From: Aquabacterium soli
GTDB taxonomy: Bacteria > Pseudomonadota > Gammaproteobacteria > Burkholderiales > Burkholderiaceae_C
Assembly (NCBI RefSeq): GCF_003933735.1
Contig: NZ_RSED01000007.1
Coordinates: 186,001-250,000 of the forward strand
DNA length: 64,000 nucleotides
Direction: 5' to 3'
A program made the position numbers and the translations under genes. Under the pieces are notes generated by a model. It saw only the letters and a list, made by a program, of their open reading frames with translations. It did no database searches and had not been told where the DNA came from. Shown one piece after another: positions 61,122-64,000 of the stretch (positions are counted from its first letter, which is position 1; each line of letters starts with the position of its first letter).

Positions 61122-61979
61122 TCAGGCGCCCAGGAAGTGGCGGCGGTAGCGGGCCGGCAGGTCGGCGATGCGCATCATCATGGGCAGGTCGGCGGTGTTG
61201 AAATCAGGGTCCCAGGCGGGTGCGCCCAGGATCTTGGCGCCGCAGCGCAGGTAGCCCTTGATCAGCGCGGGCGGCTCGACGGCCAGGTGGCTGTCCAGGT
61301 CGGCCACGGGCAGGGGCAGGCGGGGGCGCACCTGCCACTCGATGGGGGCCAGGTGGGTGTGGCGCAGCTGCTCCCACAGGCTGGCGGCCACGTGGCCGCC
61401 GTCACGCATGCTGATGCTGGCGCAGCCGATCATGGTGTCCAGGTCGTTGCGCACCATGAACTCGGCCAGCGCGCCCCACAGGGCCAGGATCACGCCGCCC
61501 TGGCGGTGGTCGGGGTGCACGCAGGAGCGGCCCAGCTCGACCATCTTGCCGCGCAGCGGGCGCAGGCGGGTCAGGTCGAACTCGGTCTCGCTGTACAGGC
61601 CGCCCACGCGTTTGGCCGCTTCCGGCGTCAGCACGCGGTAGGTGCCGATCACCTCGCCGGGCTCGCCGCCTTGGCCTTCCAGGCGCACCAGCAGGTGCTC
61701 GCAGTAGGGATCGAACAGGTCGATGTCATGGCCGGGCGGGCTGCCGGCGGGCACGCTCAGGCGCGCCCCCATCTCGTCGGCGAAGATCTGGTGCCTCAGG
61801 CGCTGGGCCGCGAGAACATCCTGCGCAGTGCGCGCCCAAACGACTTCCAGTTTCGGGGCTGCGGCAGCATCGGGGGGTGTTGAGCCACGATGAAGGGACC
61901 TCCGGGACGGCGCGGAGCCGCGTGCGAGCGAAGGGCTCAGGTCCGACAGTGGCAGGGTGGGCAAAGGCAGGTCCCGCAT
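61122..61979 (-). CDS. OlsB-like GNAT N-acyltransferase
   Basis: 285 residues. Motifs of the ornithine-lipid acyltransferase branch: AAQRLRHQIFADEMGARLSV, DLFDPYCEHLLVRL, EVIGTYRVLTPEAAKRVG, GLYSETEFDLTRL, MVELGRSCVHPDHRQGG and MIGCASISMRDGGH. OlsB transfers a 3-hydroxyacyl group from acyl carrier protein to the amine of ornithine. An olsA partner is not visible here, so the lipid product is uncertain. The ATG at 61979 is favoured over 61985 because a GGAG lies six bases before it. The 60 bp downstream to rsmB and 163 bp upstream to ptsI contain nothing I can name. Confidence 0.85.
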   Translation of the reverse strand: MRDLPLPTLPLSDLSPSLARGSAPSRRSLHRGSTPPDAAAAPKLEVVWARTAQDVLAAQRLRHQIFADEMGARLSVPAGSPPGHDIDLFDPYCEHLLVRLEGQGGEPGEVIGTYRVLTPEAAKRVGGLYSETEFDLTRLRPLRGKMVELGRSCVHPDHRQGGVILALWGALAEFMVRNDLDTMIGCASISMRDGGHVAASLWEQLRHTHLAPIEWQVRPRLPLPVADLDSHLAVEPPALIKGYLRCGAKILGAPAWDPDFNTADLPMMMRIADLPARYRRHFLGA

Positions 61980-62142
61980 CGTCATCTCCGGTTGGTCGTT
62001 GATGCACGGCAGTGTGGGCGGCGGGCATGACCGCGCCATGAACCTTGTGTGACGGAACCATGACGCAGGGCAAGACCCTGACGGGCTGCATCCTGGTTAA
62101 ATCCGGAGTCCCTTCCACCGCCTGAACTGCTAGCATCCCCAC

Positions 62143-63939
62143 ATGAGCATCCAGATCTTCGGCCTGCCAGTTTCACGGGGGGTGGCCATCGGCCGCGCCG
62201 TGCTGATTGCGTCCGGACGTGTGGACGTGCCTCACCACTTCGTCGATCCTGCCCGGGTCGACGAAGAAATCGCACGCCTGACCGAGGCCCGCGACACGGT
62301 GGCGGTCGAGTTCGATGCCCTCAAGCGCGATCTGCCCAGCGACGTGCCGGCCGAACTGGCCGCCCTGCTGGACGTGCACCAGATGCTGCTGCAGGACGAG
62401 GCCCTGATCGGGGCCGCCGGCGACTGGATCCGCGAGCGCCACTACAACGCCGAGTGGGCGCTGTCGGCGCAGCTCGAGGTGCTGGCCCGGCAGTTCGACG
62501 AGATGGAAGACGCCTACCTGCGCGAGCGCAAGGCCGACCTGGAGCAGGTGGTCGAGCGATTGCTGCGGGTGCTGGGCCGAGGGGTGGGCCTGCCCGCCAT
62601 GCAGCCGCACGCACGCGATTTCGGCGGCGATGAGCCGCTGGTGCTGGTGGCCAGCGATATTTCACCTGCCGACATGCTGACCTTCAAGCGCAGCGTGTTC
62701 ACGGGCTTCGTCACCGATGTCGGCGGCAAGACCTCGCACACCGCCATCGTGGCGCGCAGCATGGACATCCCCGCGGTGGTGGGGGCGCGCCAGGCCAGCG
62801 GCCTGATCCGGCAGGACGACTGCATCATCATCGACGGCGACGCCGGCCTGGTGATCGTCGATCCCTCGCCCATCGTGCTGGAGGAATACCGCTTCCGCCA
62901 GCGCCAGAGCGAGCTCGAGCGCAGCCGCCTGGCCCGCCTGCGGCACACGCCGGCCGTCACGCTCGACGGCGAGCGCATCGAGCTGCTGGCCAACATCGAG
63001 ATGCCCGAAGACGCGCCCGTGGCGCTGGAGGCGGGTTCGGCCGGTGTGGGCCTGTTCCGCAGCGAGTTTTTGTTCATGGGACGCGGCATCGACCTGCCCG
63101 ATGAGGAAGAGCAGTACGGTGCCTACCGCCGCGCGGTCGAAGGCATGAACGGCCTGCCGGTCACCATCCGCACGGTCGACATCGGCGCCGACAAGCCGCT
63201 GGAGGGCATGACGCAGAGCGAGCTGCGCCACGAATCGGTGCTGAACCCGGCGCTGGGCTTGCGGGCCATCCGCTGGAGCCTGTCAGAGCCCAGCATGTTC
63301 CGCCGCCAATTGCGCGCGCTCTTCCGGGCGGCCGCCCATGGGCCGGTCAAGATCCTGATCCCGATGCTGGGCAGTGCCCACGAGATCCGCCAGACGCTGG
63401 AGCAGGTGGCGCTGGTGCAGCGGCAACTGTCTGAATCGGGCAAGCCGATCGGCAAGGTGCAGCTGGGCGCCATGATCGAGGTGCCGGCCGCGGCGCTCAC
63501 ACTGCCGATCTTCCTGAAGCACTTCGATTTCCTGTCGATAGGCACGAACGACCTGATCCAGTACACGCTGGCCATCGACCGCGCCGACGAGGCCGTGGCC
63601 CACCTGTACGACCCGTGGCACCCCGCGGTGCTCAACCTGGTCTACCAGACCATCCAGCAGGCCAATGCCGCCGGGCGCGGCGTGAGCGTGTGCGGTGAAA
63701 TGGCAGGCGATCCGGCCTTCACCGAACTGCTGCTGGCCATGGGCCTGCGCAGTTTCTCGATGCACCCCACGCAGGTCGCGGCCGTCAAGCAGCGCGTGCT
63801 GCGCGCCGACACGCGCCGTCTGGCCGGTGCCGTCGACATCGTGCTGGCCAGCGACGAGCCCGAGAAGGCCTGGGCCGAGGCCCAGGTGGCGGGTGGGGCG
63901 CCCGCCCTGTCACCCGCGCGTCTGGCTTCCGTGGCCTGA
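62143..63939 (+). CDS. ptsI: PTS enzyme I (phosphoenolpyruvate-protein phosphotransferase)
   Basis: 598 residues, slightly longer than the typical 575. The N-terminal HPr-binding domain begins MSIQIFGLPVSRGVAIGRAV. The phosphohistidine domain has GGKTSHTAIVARS with His199, and the C-terminal PEP-binding domain has VGLFRSEFLFM, LRAIRWSLSEPSMF, IGTNDLIQYTLAIDR and VCGEMAGDP with the catalytic Cys. Transfers phosphate from PEP to HPr. ATG at 62143. Usually preceded by ptsH; here the upstream gene on the other strand is the OlsB-like enzyme, so ptsH lies outside the window or elsewhere. Confidence 0.96.
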   Translation: MSIQIFGLPVSRGVAIGRAVLIASGRVDVPHHFVDPARVDEEIARLTEARDTVAVEFDALKRDLPSDVPAELAALLDVHQMLLQDEALIGAAGDWIRERHYNAEWALSAQLEVLARQFDEMEDAYLRERKADLEQVVERLLRVLGRGVGLPAMQPHARDFGGDEPLVLVASDISPADMLTFKRSVFTGFVTDVGGKTSHTAIVARSMDIPAVVGARQASGLIRQDDCIIIDGDAGLVIVDPSPIVLEEYRFRQRQSELERSRLARLRHTPAVTLDGERIELLANIEMPEDAPVALEAGSAGVGLFRSEFLFMGRGIDLPDEEEQYGAYRRAVEGMNGLPVTIRTVDIGADKPLEGMTQSELRHESVLNPALGLRAIRWSLSEPSMFRRQLRALFRAAAHGPVKILIPMLGSAHEIRQTLEQVALVQRQLSESGKPIGKVQLGAMIEVPAAALTLPIFLKHFDFLSIGTNDLIQYTLAIDRADEAVAHLYDPWHPAVLNLVYQTIQQANAAGRGVSVCGEMAGDPAFTELLLAMGLRSFSMHPTQVAAVKQRVLRADTRRLAGAVDIVLASDEPEKAWAEAQVAGGAPALSPARLASVA

Positions 63940-64000
63940 CCCGCTCTCTGCGGGCTCTGTGGGCCTGGTGTGAGCCCTGAGCGCCTCAGGCGCCGCCCAG
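63940..64000. other. Short 3' flank of ptsI at window edge
   Basis: 61 bases. The last bases contain a TCA that could be the stop of a minus-strand gene ending in LGGA; too short to support. Nothing else seen. Confidence 0.3.

Noticed and set aside
63986-64000. C-terminal tail (LGGA) of another minus-strand gene
   Set aside because: Four codons at the window edge cannot support a gene call.

Overview
This 64 kb window is high-GC chromosomal DNA from a betaproteobacterium of the order Burkholderiales. Protein motifs and gene order suggest the Aquabacterium / Sphaerotilus / Comamonadaceae neighbourhood. Supporting orders are secB-grxC-rhodanese divergent from gpmA, tlpA-aroQ-accB-accC-prmA-zinc-ribbon protein-PfkB, and rsmB-DUF4390-ntrY-ntrX. 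Most of the window is core chromosome. I saw no phage, transposase, integrase, CRISPR array, rRNA or plasmid replication gene. Placement is by recognition of motifs and gene order, not by a search.

Layout. (1) 1-2047: export chaperone SecB (partial), glutaredoxin and rhodanese on the minus strand, gpmA on plus. (2) 2087-17688, all minus: a secreted EEP-family hydrolase, a PfkB kinase, a zinc-ribbon membrane protein, prmA, accC, accB, aroQ, a TlpA thioredoxin, two conserved proteins of unknown function, a molybdopterin oxidoreductase, a FUSC transporter and lysS. (3) 17763-24039, plus: a tightly packed exopolysaccharide cluster (flippase, acyltransferase, two glycosyltransferases, PLP aminotransferase, initiating sugar transferase). 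(4) 24040-24827: gene-free, filled by a ~690 bp imperfect inverted repeat and a textbook terminator. (5) 24828-38396: BON protein, a GlrK / QseG-like / GlrR two-component operon, a WbpM-type sugar-nucleotide dehydratase, a tandem Usp protein, a MASE1-CHASE hybrid kinase, an exported metallo-beta-lactamase-fold hydrolase, a CtpA-type protease and MoeB. (6) 38458-41141: a WecB/TagA glycosyltransferase and a TetR / MpaB-family divergent pair. (7) 41367-55683: an accessory-looking stretch, lower in GC where I sampled it, made mostly of signalling genes. It holds a patatin lipoprotein, FixJ- and NarL-type regulators, free-standing receivers (one with Glu at the phosphorylation site), a TehA/SLAC1 channel, a RidA-like protein, an isochorismatase-fold hydrolase, a 1679-residue pseudokinase-ATPase-histidine kinase and a receiver-PAS-kinase. 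(8) 55780-63939: tRNA-Phe, ntrX (without AAA+ domain), ntrY, DUF4390, rsmB, an OlsB-like acyltransferase and ptsI.

How the genes work together. The WbpM-type dehydratase at 29174, the DegT-type aminotransferase at 22243 and the initiating sugar transferase at 23443 could form one path from UDP-GlcNAc to an amino-deoxy sugar loaded on undecaprenyl phosphate; the WecB/TagA enzyme and flippase would act later. The GlrKR operon lies between the cluster and the dehydratase. The most interesting region is 41-56 kb. It carries six response-regulator or kinase genes with degenerate phosphotransfer residues, and an identical 12-mer (CCTATACCAAGG) occurs near several of their starts. That pattern suggests a multi-input phosphorelay under a shared regulator, but this is inference from sequence only.
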